Shown: positions 1 through 6,934 of the stretch, in pieces
Layout: the number at the start of each line of letters is the position of its first letter
Position numbering within the stretch: the first letter of the stretch is position 1
NCBI GenBank assembly: GCA_001768965.1
Contig: MEMY01000017.1
Coordinates: forward strand, 1-18,396
Origin: an archaeon RBG_16_50_20
GTDB lineage: Archaea; Thermoproteota; Bathyarchaeia; 40CM-2-53-6
Reading direction: 5' to 3'
DNA length: 18,396 nucleotides
Made by a program: the position numbers and the translations under genes
The notes under the pieces: model-generated
Seen by the model: only the letters and a program-made list of their open reading frames with translations
The model's database searches: none
Told to the model about the DNA's origin: nothing

Positions 1-435
1 GGGCGAAGGCCAAGCATGCCCATGCAACAGACCAAACCGTTCCCAGAGGGCAATGCCTGTCGGCCCCATCAACTCAACTTGAGAAGGAGTCAAGGGTTCA
101 AGGTTACCATCATGATTTCCAGAAATCACCTGAACTACTGGAACGATTTTGAGAAGCGCCTCAAAGAACTCCGGAACATCCCGCCACTCCTCCAGCTCAG
201 CACCCGTCACGCTATGCTTAACGTCCCCCAACATCACCAGCCGCGACGGTTTCTCATCCTGTACAATTTTCCTAAGCCTTTCCAACATCTTGCTGGTCTG
301 GGACGGAACGTGAATGCCCTGTTGCGCAAGAGTAACCTCCCAACCAATGTGCAAATCGCCAACAACCACAACCCTCTCCTTACCATGACGCAGCAAGAGG
401 GCTGGTTCCGATCCAATCGGCTTGAGAGAGTTCAA
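1..435 (-). CDS. Metallophosphoesterase, MJ0037/COG1407-like (partial, C-terminus beyond window edge)
   Basis: Reading the minus strand from 435 down to the window edge gives 145 open codons with calcineurin-type phosphoesterase motifs in order: GDLH at residues 26-29 (followed by IGWE), GDVKH at 70-74, GNHD at 106-109 and HGHAWP at 138-143. These are the metal-binding motifs of the small archaeal/bacterial 'ICC-like' phosphoesterases, which hydrolyse phosphodiesters with a two-metal centre. The natural substrate of this group is not settled. The C-terminus runs off the left edge. I chose the TTG at 435-433 because it puts the first metal motif at the family's usual distance from the start. 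The frame stays open upstream, and a TTG at 534-532 would add 33 residues, so the start is uncertain. The gene is divergent from the tRNA-Gln gene. An open frame on the plus strand over the same bases is a shadow. Confidence 0.82.
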   Translation of the reverse strand, partial: MNSLKPIGSEPALLLRHGKERVVVVGDLHIGWEVTLAQQGIHVPSQTSKMLERLRKIVQDEKPSRLVMLGDVKHSVTGAELEEWRDVPEFFEALLKIVPVVQVISGNHDGNLEPLTPSQVELMGPTGIALWERFGLLHGHAWPSP

Positions 436-591
436 TCGAAATCTCTTGTCCCTCGAACTCGAAACCCAAATTTCACAACAAGCTAGCTCTTGCTGAGTAA
501 TGAACTCTCTCAGCAAATTACTCTCTGCAAACAAAAGGTTAGATAGAACTCGCGAATTTCCAACAGCTTGTAGCCCGGTGGTGTAGTGGAC

Positions 592-605
592 AGGTCAACC
601 CGCAA
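592..605 (+). other. 14-nt D-loop intron of tRNA-Gln
   Basis: GTGG (586-589) can pair with CCGC (600-603) as the 4-bp central helix of a BHB. It is flanked by bulges ACA (590-592) and AAA (604-606). Cutting after the second base of each bulge removes 592-605 and yields the common D-loop AGTGGACAA. The inner helix is little more than one pair, so this is a relaxed motif. The exact ends could shift by a base. Confidence 0.75.
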
Positions 606-644
606 AAGCATAGAGGGCTTTGGACCCTCCGACGGGAGTTCGAA

Positions 645-668
645 TGGCATCTCAACGATGCCCGAGTG
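645..668 (+). other. 24-nt T-loop intron (position 59/60) of tRNA-Gln
   Basis: The BHB consists of exon helix GGGAG/CTCCC, bulge TGT (667-669), central helix TTCG (639-642) with CGAG (663-666), bulge AAT (643-645), and a perfect 6-bp inner stem GGCATC/GATGCC (646-651/657-662). Cleavage after the second base of each bulge restores T-loop TTCGAAT. Confidence 0.9.
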
Positions 669-696
669 TCTCCCCCGGGCTACCAATCTCGACTAG

Positions 697-1011
697 TTAT
701 TTGACCTTGATTTCTATTCCTACGGTCCTTTTGATCAGTTGCGCAAGTGCATCGGCTTGGATTTTCGGACCGCCTTTTGTGGGTATCGAGACTACTAGGG
801 GGAATTCCTTCTTCGTTCTTTCCAGTATCGGCCGGATCCACTCGTAAATCGGCTCAGTCACCATGATAAGCGAGATTTCCTCGTCTGAGTGCACTCGACG
901 AAACACCTTCTCGGCGTCTTCTCGATCTTTGACCGCGTAACTACTCTTGATTCCGGCAACTTTGAAGTAGTTCGAGGTGGTCCGGTCGGCGAGGAGCGCA
1001 ATCTTGCCCAA
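697..1011 (-). CDS. atpF: V/A-type ATP synthase subunit F
   Basis: This 104-residue protein has the subunit F pattern: an N-terminal strand with MGKIALLADR, a central acidic helix, then the 'P.VVSIP' strand and a C-terminal helix with IKRTVGIEIKVK. Subunit F sits in the central stalk of the archaeal A1A0 ATP synthase and couples catalysis in the A3B3 head to rotor movement at the membrane. The start is TTG at 1011, with an AGGAG about ten bases upstream on the minus strand. It lies 33 nt downstream of pyrI in the same direction and may be co-transcribed with it. No other ATPase subunit is in the window, so the gene is apart from its usual operon here. Length is normal for the family. Confidence 0.85.
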   Translation of the reverse strand: MGKIALLADRTTSNYFKVAGIKSSYAVKDREDAEKVFRRVHSDEEISLIMVTEPIYEWIRPILERTKKEFPLVVSIPTKGGPKIQADALAQLIKRTVGIEIKVK

Positions 1012-1044
1012 ACGTGTCTGAACTCCTAATACTCCTGAATCATC

Positions 1045-1512
1045 TCAGAACTGTTTGAGTACGTCTTCTCTTTCCATGATGTGTCCGCAGAAGTAGCATC
1101 TTAGTCGAATCGGTTCACGTTGGTCGACTGTGAACTGAGGTTCTACGGGCTCTCGAGAGTTCGAGATGCATGAGGGATTATCACATTTGATGATGCCCCG
1201 AATTACGGCTGGTAGTTCCACTACTTTCTTTGACGCCACGTCATAGTTCCGGATGATGTTTATCGTCGCATTTGGAGCGATCAGAGCGATCTTGTCTACC
1301 TCGCCTGGCTTGAGCTCTCTGTTTTGGATCTTGACTATGTCCTTGTTATGCTGCCGCTTACTCTCAACATTCATCGCAGCCGTAACCACCTCTCCGTCTT
1401 TTCCGTTGATTCCCAAGATCTTCAATACATCTAGAGCAAATCCGGGAGTTATGTGATCGATCACACTTCCATCCTTGATTTTCCTAACATAGAGTTCCTG
1501 GCGGGTCTGCAA
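1045..1512 (-). CDS. pyrI: Aspartate carbamoyltransferase regulatory chain
   Basis: This 155-residue protein matches the PyrI layout. An N-terminal nucleotide-binding domain (about residues 7-100) begins YVRKIKDGSVIDHI. A C-terminal zinc domain carries the four cysteines C110, C115, C139 and C142 (CDNPSC and CYFC). PyrI binds ATP or CTP as allosteric effector and contacts the catalytic trimer of aspartate carbamoyltransferase through the zinc domain, so flux into pyrimidine synthesis can be regulated. It is divergent from pyrB across a 73-nt gap, unlike the common pyrBI order in one operon. The ATG at 1512 gives the usual length. Confidence 0.96.
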   Translation of the reverse strand: MQTRQELYVRKIKDGSVIDHITPGFALDVLKILGINGKDGEVVTAAMNVESKRQHNKDIVKIQNRELKPGEVDKIALIAPNATINIIRNYDVASKKVVELPAVIRGIIKCDNPSCISNSREPVEPQFTVDQREPIRLRCYFCGHIMEREDVLKQF

Positions 1513-1585
1513 GTCTATTCGAGCATCTTTATGCGTCCCAACAATTATTTAACCATGAGAACTAACAAGTGACGGGTGCGTTGTT
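1513..1585. promoter_or_regulatory. Divergent pyrI/pyrB promoter region
   Basis: The 73-nt gap between two divergent starts must hold both promoters. On the plus strand an AT-rich TTATTTAA (about 1543-1550) precedes the pyrB GTG by about 37 nt and fits an archaeal TATA box. On the minus strand CATAAAG (about 1526-1532) is a weaker candidate for pyrI. No clear operator palindrome was seen. Confidence 0.5.
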
Positions 1586-2506
1586 GTGGAGTTTGCTGGA
1601 AGAGACATAGTCTCAATCAGAGACTTCTCCCGCGAGGAAATTGATCACGTTCTTGAGATGACCGATGTTGTCGAGCCTATGGCAAAGAAGGGTTCGCATA
1701 CGCTTGATGGCAAGATTATGGCGACGTTGTTCTTCGAGCCAAGCACTCGGACTCGCCTGAGTTTCGAGTCGGCAATGTATCGTTACGGCGGCAAATGCCT
1801 CGGTTTTGCTGAGCCAAAGATCGCATCGGTCGAAAAAGGAGAGAACTTGGCTGATACTGTGAGAGTCGTAGAGAGCTATGCTGACGTGCTTGTCATTCGT
1901 CATCCACTAGAGGGAGCCGCGCGTCTGGCAGCCGAATTTGCTTCTGTCCCCGTAATCAATGCTGGGACCGGTGCTGAAGAGCACCCAACGCAGGCCATGC
2001 TCGACCTTTACACGATGCGAAAGGAGCTTGGGAAAATCGACGGACTGAACATTGTTCTGGCTGGTGATTTGAGGTATGGGCGCACGGTGCATTCGCTTGC
2101 GTATGCGCTTTCGCTTTATGACATCAACCTACACCTTGTATCGCCCCCTCTACTGAAGATGAAGAAGGAAGTACTGGAAGAGGTGAAGGGGCGGATCAAG
2201 GTCCATGAGTTGGAGGATCTGTCGAAAGTCATACCGGAAGCCGACGTAATCTACATGACCAGAATTCAGAAAGAGCGCTTCGGTTCCCTTGAGGACTACG
2301 AGAAAGTTCGTGGCTCCTACATTTTAACCGCGGACGATCTTTCTCCAGCGAAGCCAGGGATGATCGTTATGCATCCGCTTCCGAGGGTTGACGAGATCGC
2401 CAACAGTGTTGACGATACGCCTCACTCGAAATACTTCAAGCAGGTATGGTATGGATTGCTGGTCAGGATGAGCCTGATTGGGCTTGTCCTAGGGGCTTTA
2501 AGTTAA
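1586..2506 (+). CDS. pyrB: Aspartate carbamoyltransferase catalytic chain
   Basis: This 306-residue protein catalyses carbamoyl phosphate + L-aspartate to N-carbamoyl-aspartate, the committed step of pyrimidine synthesis. The carbamoyl-phosphate site STRTR is at residues 53-57, followed by LSFESAM. HPLEGAAR is near 106-113, HPTQ at 133-136, and a C-terminal HPLPRVDEI segment carries the aspartate-site loop. Length is typical. The start is GTG at 1586. It is paired head-to-head with pyrI, whose product should form the holoenzyme with it. The final segment ends at a TAA that is part of the palindromic sequence lying before the next gene. Confidence 0.97.
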   Translation: MEFAGRDIVSIRDFSREEIDHVLEMTDVVEPMAKKGSHTLDGKIMATLFFEPSTRTRLSFESAMYRYGGKCLGFAEPKIASVEKGENLADTVRVVESYADVLVIRHPLEGAARLAAEFASVPVINAGTGAEEHPTQAMLDLYTMRKELGKIDGLNIVLAGDLRYGRTVHSLAYALSLYDINLHLVSPPLLKMKKEVLEEVKGRIKVHELEDLSKVIPEADVIYMTRIQKERFGSLEDYEKVRGSYILTADDLSPAKPGMIVMHPLPRVDEIANSVDDTPHSKYFKQVWYGLLVRMSLIGLVLGALS

Positions 2507-2536
2507 CACGAGTGTTACCATCGGTAACACTTATAT
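2504..2536 (+). promoter_or_regulatory. Palindromic operator candidate plus TATA box upstream of the winged-helix gene
   Basis: AGTGTTACC (2511-2519) and GGTAACACT (2523-2531) form a perfect 9-bp inverted repeat with a 3-nt spacer. TAACAC (2504-2509) and GTGTTA (2512-2517) form a second, overlapping palindrome. The half-site GTGTTA therefore occurs three times in alternating orientation. The repeat runs directly into CTTATATC (2530-2537), a good archaeal TATA box about 35 nt before the ATG at 2571. A bound dimer would block TBP/TFB access. Confidence 0.7.
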
Positions 2537-2570
2537 CACATCGATTGGAACAGTTACATAACGAACAAGC

Positions 2571-3326
2571 ATGAAGTTTGAAGTGCACCCTTCATCGCGA
2601 AAACGCCGAGTACTCCCAATTCACGTGCTCCACTATACGGCCTTCCGCGGTGATTTCCGAACGAAAGAGGACGAGAGTGAACTTCATTTGCTTGAGAAGT
2701 TTCACGTCGCCAGATTCCTATCCCAACGGGGAGGCGTGGATACGTTCATCGACCCGGTCTTGTACGATCCAGAGGAGCATTCACACAGATTGACTGCGGA
2801 TCTTGCTGGAGTGGAGGGAGGAAAATTGACAGCTGTGTTCTGCGAGACTCAATCTCCAGGCGAATCATTGATCCGAGACCTAGAGATGCTTGATGAGTCA
2901 GAGAACTCGAGCGCGCTGGTTGTCTACCCATTCAAAGTGAATCCAGGTCCGATAGACGAAAGGTTTCACGATGCGGTGAATACAGGAAAGTTTGTGATCG
3001 AGCATCTCAACTGGGGCGATCGAGGATTGGAGAGGGTCTTCCGCGAAGTCTTGGAATTGGTGGACCTGCTCACGAATGAAACCCGGGTGAAGATGCTCCT
3101 GCCTTTGCTTGAACACCCTCAAGGAAAGAAGCACTTCAGAGAAGAGATTAATCCGAAACTTATCTATGAGAATGTGCCGCTTCTGAGAACTCATAAGATG
3201 ATTGATGAGCTCTCAGACGATCTCTACGATCTTACTCCAATGGGGAAGACGATTCTCTGCGAGTACCTTGCTTTCATTGAAAAGGTTAGGCACCTCCTCC
3301 TCCGAGAAGGTGAGAAAGACGATTAA
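2571..3326 (+). CDS. Winged-helix protein with nuclease-like N-terminal domain, function unknown
   Basis: I do not recognise this 251-residue protein as a named family. Its C-terminal part (about residues 163-235, from LLTNETRVKMLLPLLEHP to LTPMGKTIL) reads like an ArsR-type winged helix, with the usual 'T.R..ML..L' start and 'LT.MG' wing end. The N-terminal half alternates strands and helices. It includes an acidic D77 followed by LTAVFCETQ with E92 and Q94, which resembles the D...ExK/Q core of PD-(D/E)XK nuclease folds; that resemblance is an inference. A strong palindrome overlaps its TATA box, which fits autoregulation by its own DNA-binding domain. It is 14 nt upstream of the peptidase-like gene and probably co-transcribed with it. 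Confidence 0.7.
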   Translation: MKFEVHPSSRKRRVLPIHVLHYTAFRGDFRTKEDESELHLLEKFHVARFLSQRGGVDTFIDPVLYDPEEHSHRLTADLAGVEGGKLTAVFCETQSPGESLIRDLEMLDESENSSALVVYPFKVNPGPIDERFHDAVNTGKFVIEHLNWGDRGLERVFREVLELVDLLTNETRVKMLLPLLEHPQGKKHFREEINPKLIYENVPLLRTHKMIDELSDDLYDLTPMGKTILCEYLAFIEKVRHLLLREGEKDD

Positions 3327-3340
3327 GGGGAGTGCCAGAG

Positions 3341-3829
3341 ATGACTACACTAACTGAACGTCTTGACGCGTGTGAGGACTTTGGTGATGTATTTCAGCTT
3401 GTGAAGAAGTCCGCTGAGCGCTCCCTTGGACAAAGGCGGGCAGGGCTGATGCTCTACCTGGCGAGATTGCCGAAACACATAGGTGCATTTCACACCGTCG
3501 GGACAAATGGAATCGTGATGAATCGAAACACCCTTGACGTAATCACTCACGGGGCTCGATCTCTAAGGGAAATCAACTCGTACGTTTACTCGATTCTGCT
3601 CCACGAATACTTGCATGCTCTCGGTTATATCGAGGAGCGCGATGTCAGAAAGTTGGTATTCGATATTTCGTTCGAGACCTTCGGTCCAGATCACCCTGCT
3701 ACTCAAATCGCTTCGAAAGGACCGGGTGCGATCTTTCCGGACATAGTCCTGAACGAACTACCAATCGACACGCCCGATGTTGAAGTGATACCTGACATCG
3801 AGAGGAGCAGCCACAAATACATAAGCTAG
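3341..3829 (+). CDS. Putative HExxH zinc metallopeptidase-like protein
   Basis: This 162-residue protein has a zincin-type motif HEYLH at residues 88-92 inside a hydrophobic helix (YSILLHEYLHALGYIEE). A possible third ligand, H118 in GPDHP, lies about 25 residues later. No signal peptide or membrane segment is visible, so a cytoplasmic location is likely. The specific family and substrate are not recognised. The ATG at 3341 has GGGGAG about ten bases upstream, which favours it over a GTG at 3332 that would sit on the ribosome-binding site. It follows the winged-helix gene by 14 nt, which suggests one operon; a regulator plus metallopeptidase pair could be a sensing or response unit, but that is inference. 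Confidence 0.72.
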   Translation: MTTLTERLDACEDFGDVFQLVKKSAERSLGQRRAGLMLYLARLPKHIGAFHTVGTNGIVMNRNTLDVITHGARSLREINSYVYSILLHEYLHALGYIEERDVRKLVFDISFETFGPDHPATQIASKGPGAIFPDIVLNELPIDTPDVEVIPDIERSSHKYIS

Positions 3830-3863
3830 TTCTCACGGTCAGATTTCGCATTTGGTTCTTGGC

Positions 3864-6179
3864 TTAAGGTACCGAGTAGGCGACTCGTTTCTCTACGGTC
3901 TTCTTCTTGGCCTCAGGCCATAAGTTGAAGGGCAGCAGTCCGTAGGATGATCTGCCGATGTAGGTCAGTCTATCTGAGCCACATTTACTGCACTTCGGTG
4001 CGATTCCAGATTCTGTGTTGTTGCACATGGTGCACGCTGAGTAATCTGAAGTGTACGTCAGAAACTTACAGCCCGACCCAAGAGCTAATTCAGTTAACTT
4101 CAGAATAGCTGTTCCCTGAGTTGATTCTGGTATTGTGCATATGACGTTCAAGTGTCCGCCAGGTGTCGCCAATTGAAACTTGGATTCTAATGAGATCCTA
4201 TCCTCAATGGATATTTTTGCGGTCAAGGGAATTGTAGGTATGTCGGTGTAGTGGAATGATCCCCTTGATCCATCCGCTACTATCACGGCTCTCCCGTACT
4301 GTTCCATATCCAGCTCGGCGAGTCTGCCCACAGCCTCATCGCCTGGTCTCTGCGATACACGAACCCGCATCTCTTCCTCTTCTGACACTGTCTTCGCAAA
4401 CTTCGCCAGTTCCTGCAACACTTTGAGACCGAACTCGAGAGCAGTTTTGTCGCGTTCCATTTTGACTCCCGTGTGAGCTTCAACTGCTTCGCTTAATCCG
4501 ACGAAGGAGAGATTGTAGGATGCATTCTTCTCGTAGAAGTATGGTACAGAACCACTTTCCCCGGCAAGGAGAGGGAGAAGAGGCTGTTTGAGCCTATCGC
4601 CGACGAATCTCCTCTTGGCCTTGAATCCGTCTCCTGCAAGCGATGCACATTCCTTGAGAAGCGCCATGAATTTGTCATCATTCTTCTTGGCTGCGTAGGC
4701 AAGCCTCGGAAGATTCAGAAAAATGGTGTCCATACTGCCTGTTCTGATACAATCAGCGTCCCATTTGCCACTCCAGTCATTCGCCAAGCGGAGTCCTGTA
4801 GCTGAGTAGCAACTTTCTTCTTGGCCTACGTCTAGGGCAAAATATGGGACACTTCTTGCTGCCGACAGCTCATGCGCCTTCTCCAGAATTCTCTTTGCTC
4901 TGTCATCGTTGAGGGCTCTTCGGCCAACTCTCACTAGTAAGTGAGGCAGCAGAGGTGGCCTTGACTCGGACATAATTCGAAAAGCCTCCAATGTGGCCTC
5001 CGCTAACTTCAGAGCCTCATTTCGAAAATCTCCATAATGCCCATCACTCTTTCCGTTCGGGCCGACAGCGTCTTCATTCAACAGGAATTCGGGTGACTCC
5101 AGGTCGATTACAATGGAGAACCCTGTTTGGAGGTCACTCGAAGCAGCGTCGCGACGCATTGAAGTCAAGAAATAGGACATGGAGTTCGTTGCGTCTTCTA
5201 CACTTCTTCCGCGGACATATGGCGAGAGAAACGTGTTGAAGAATTCCAAGGTTTGTTCCCCAGAAATTTCACTCGCCCCGATCTCCAGAGTGTGCCGCAA
5301 GAGCGCCAGCGCACCTTCAAATCTCTCAGGCGGGAACATTCCTGGCAGGCTCTGTTTCAGGAAATAGCGAATATCGTGAATAATCTCGTTAGGTTTGAGT
5401 ATCCAGTTCTCGAGGTTTGCGATGTGGATTGAGCCCGAGAGATGGGCGTCTGCGAGCTTATGGGGCAGGCAGTTGAGAAGAACATACTCTGACAGGACGG
5501 ATTTCGCGGAAGAGCGGTGCACGTAATCGGTGCTCAGTTGCTTTTCGCCTGCACTCTTAATCAGCTGTGCAACATCGTAAACGGGCATTCCCAGGCGCGT
5601 CAGTTTGTGACGATACTCTTCGAGTTTTTTCTCGATGAGTATGGCGTTCACGAATTCACGTATTAGCGGAGCAGTGAGATAGATTGTCTTGAGACGAACT
5701 AGCCTGTCTTCAGCTTCGGCAGCTATTTCGTCTGCGGTCTCTTGCGGGACACCTGCTTCAACGACCAATGATTTCGCGATCTTGTTGCGATGAAACTCTT
5801 CAATTGCCAACCTTGAGGTCCTAACGTAGAGCTTTCCGCGCTTTACATTCACATACTCGTCCATATCGCGCGCGAACGAAACTATCATTCGGCCTAGTTC
5901 CGTGACCTCGTACTTCTTCGATTTCTTGTCAAGAGAAACGAGACTGGCATCGGTCAGGCTTCGGAGGTGATAGACGAATTTGCCCGCGTCTCGAACAGGG
6001 TCGAGTTTTAGTTGGAACATTATCTCTGTGTACTGGAGTGGTCCCTTTGTCGAAAGAAGTCGCAAAATTTGTAGTCTAACTGGAGCTGATGCGGCGTCAA
6101 AGATGCTGGCTCCGACTCTCTCCGATGATCGCAGCAACAGATTATCGCCTAGAAGATGGATTACAAACACCATAGGCAT
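3864..6179 (-). CDS. ArsR-HTH / ATP-cone / NrdD-like glycyl-radical fusion protein
   Basis: This 771-residue protein has three parts. Residues about 20-110 form an ArsR-like winged helix (FDAASAPVRLQILRLLSTKG, then YEVTELGRMIV). Residues about 112-210 read as an ATP-cone (VNVKRGKLYVRTSRLAIEEF onward), the nucleotide-sensing module of ribonucleotide reductases. The rest resembles class III (anaerobic) ribonucleotide reductase NrdD: 'LADAHLSGSIHIANLENW', 'TIFLNLPRLAY', and a C-terminal zinc site with C716, C719, C730 and C733. After the zinc site comes G-R-S-S-Y-G-L-L-P (742-750), where classic NrdD has R-x-C-G-Y-L. The radical glycine context is therefore altered, and the usual Cys-Cys active-site segment reads SCYSATGLRL. 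It may be a divergent reductase, or a regulator that reuses the reductase fold. No NrdG activase is in the window. The ATG start at 6179 is the longest option; GTG 6170 is also possible. Confidence 0.8.
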   Translation of the reverse strand: MPMVFVIHLLGDNLLLRSSERVGASIFDAASAPVRLQILRLLSTKGPLQYTEIMFQLKLDPVRDAGKFVYHLRSLTDASLVSLDKKSKKYEVTELGRMIVSFARDMDEYVNVKRGKLYVRTSRLAIEEFHRNKIAKSLVVEAGVPQETADEIAAEAEDRLVRLKTIYLTAPLIREFVNAILIEKKLEEYRHKLTRLGMPVYDVAQLIKSAGEKQLSTDYVHRSSAKSVLSEYVLLNCLPHKLADAHLSGSIHIANLENWILKPNEIIHDIRYFLKQSLPGMFPPERFEGALALLRHTLEIGASEISGEQTLEFFNTFLSPYVRGRSVEDATNSMSYFLTSMRRDAASSDLQTGFSIVIDLESPEFLLNEDAVGPNGKSDGHYGDFRNEALKLAEATLEAFRIMSESRPPLLPHLLVRVGRRALNDDRAKRILEKAHELSAARSVPYFALDVGQEESCYSATGLRLANDWSGKWDADCIRTGSMDTIFLNLPRLAYAAKKNDDKFMALLKECASLAGDGFKAKRRFVGDRLKQPLLPLLAGESGSVPYFYEKNASYNLSFVGLSEAVEAHTGVKMERDKTALEFGLKVLQELAKFAKTVSEEEEMRVRVSQRPGDEAVGRLAELDMEQYGRAVIVADGSRGSFHYTDIPTIPLTAKISIEDRISLESKFQLATPGGHLNVICTIPESTQGTAILKLTELALGSGCKFLTYTSDYSACTMCNNTESGIAPKCSKCGSDRLTYIGRSSYGLLPFNLWPEAKKKTVEKRVAYSVP

Positions 6180-6311
6180 GCATTCATGTTTAAAAAACTG
6201 TAGTTACCCGCCTAGTCATCAAAATCAGACAATGCCCTTGCGATCTTTCGCAACCAAGAATGTTTATTTGAGCTCATTCAGTGACGAAACGCCGGCTTGA
6301 AGGTGTGAAGC
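6180..6311. promoter_or_regulatory. Divergent promoter region of the NrdD-like and HEAT genes
   Basis: This 132-nt gap separates divergent starts. On the plus strand TTTATTT (about 6261-6267) fits a TATA box, and AGGTG (6301-6305) is a ribosome-binding site seven bases before ATG 6312. On the minus strand TTTTTTAAAC (6187-6196) is a strong TATA-like run but lies only 8-17 nt from ATG 6179. That spacing suggests a leaderless message starting at a codon a little inside the annotated frame. Confidence 0.45.
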
Positions 6312-6830
6312 ATGGGCGATCTGCGAATGCGTGAAAGTGACTACGCGACTCTTGCAAAATTAGAGGAAGCCTTCGAAAGAAAAGATCTGTCGCACTTCAT
6401 CTCCCTGTTGGGATCGTCGAAAGGCCTTCCACTGCTCCTAAGAGTGCATGCAGTTTGCATGTTAGAGCACATCGGAGACGAGACTATCGTCCCAGCTCTA
6501 TGCAGAGTCCTGAAAGATGATCCCAGTCCGCTAACCCGCCATGAAGCTGCATTCACACTGGGCCAGCTAGGTTACCGAACTGCTGCCCCGGCACTCGTTG
6601 AAGCAATGCTCAACGACGAGAGTCCCATTGTTCGACATGAGTCTGCCGTAGCTTTGAGTTCGATCGGGGACGACGCAGTCCTGCCTGAGTTAGAGAAGGG
6701 TATCCACGATAAGGATGAAGATGTGAGCAACTCCGCGCTTATCGCCTTCGAATACCTATCGTACCTAGAACGGAAGCGCAAGAGTTCGCCCATTAATGCG
6801 GCGACAGTGAAACCGAAGATTCGACTCTAA
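6312..6830 (+). CDS. HEAT-repeat protein with two His-Glu motifs (deoxyhypusine hydroxylase-like half)
   Basis: This 172-residue all-helical protein has about four HEAT/PBS-lyase-type repeats between residues 40 and 150. Two successive repeats carry His-Glu pairs: TRHEAAFTLGQLG (H77, E78) and VRHESAVALSSIG (H109, E110), spaced by one repeat. In eukaryotic deoxyhypusine hydroxylase, two such HE-HE modules bind a di-iron centre; this protein has one module, enough for a metal site only if it dimerises. Generic HEAT repeats often read VRxxAAxALG, so the resemblance could be superficial. AGGTG at 6301-6305 supports the ATG at 6312. It is upstream of tRNA-Pro in the same direction. Function is not established. 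Confidence 0.75.
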   Translation: MGDLRMRESDYATLAKLEEAFERKDLSHFISLLGSSKGLPLLLRVHAVCMLEHIGDETIVPALCRVLKDDPSPLTRHEAAFTLGQLGYRTAAPALVEAMLNDESPIVRHESAVALSSIGDDAVLPELEKGIHDKDEDVSNSALIAFEYLSYLERKRKSSPINAATVKPKIRL

Positions 6831-6906
6831 CAAAAGCGAGTTCTCAGCGTTTTCGGAAGGATTTTAGGTCATACTCTGAACTTAGCGGCTAGGGGCGGTG
6901 GTCCAG

Positions 6907-6934
6907 ACCGCGAGTTAACCCTTCGTGGGGACAA
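6907..6934 (+). other. 28-nt D-loop intron (15/16) of tRNA-Pro
   Basis: The central helix pairs GTCC (6901-6904) with GGAC (6929-6932). The bulges are AGA (6905-6907) and AAC (6933-6935). The inner 7-bp stem is 6908-6914 with 6922-6928, with two G-U pairs and loop TTAACCC. The intron's GGAC mimics a perfect D-stem partner for GTCC, better than the mature AGAT. The outer helix is weak. Confidence 0.85.

Larger units (their letters stand above)
572..685 (+). tRNA. tRNA-Gln(TTG) with two BHB introns
   Basis: The acceptor stem is AGCCCGG (572-578) with CCGGGCT (675-681), followed by discriminator A682 and an encoded CCA (683-685). The D-stem is GTGT (581-584) with GCAT (608-611). The anticodon arm is GAGGG-CTTTGGA-CCCTC (613-629), giving anticodon TTG at 620-622. 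The T-stem is GGGAG (634-638) with CTCCC (670-674). Two insertions interrupt the cloverleaf: 592-605 in the D-loop and 645-668 in the T-loop. Removing both leaves a 73-nt tRNA plus CCA with D-loop AGTGGACAA and T-loop TTCGAAT. The T-loop intron has a near-ideal BHB; the D-loop one is a relaxed BHB with a weak inner helix. The 3' end lies 11 nt from the stop of the opposing ATPase F gene. Confidence 0.93.

Noticed and set aside
16..486. 156-codon open frame on the plus strand
   Set aside because: It is antisense to the metallophosphoesterase, whose four motifs are intact on the minus strand; the plus-strand translation shows no recognisable domain.
6849..6875. GGAAGG near 6855 as a possible SRP RNA domain
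   Set aside because: No surrounding helix 8 or GNAR-loop structure was found; the stretch is the short promoter region of tRNA-Pro.
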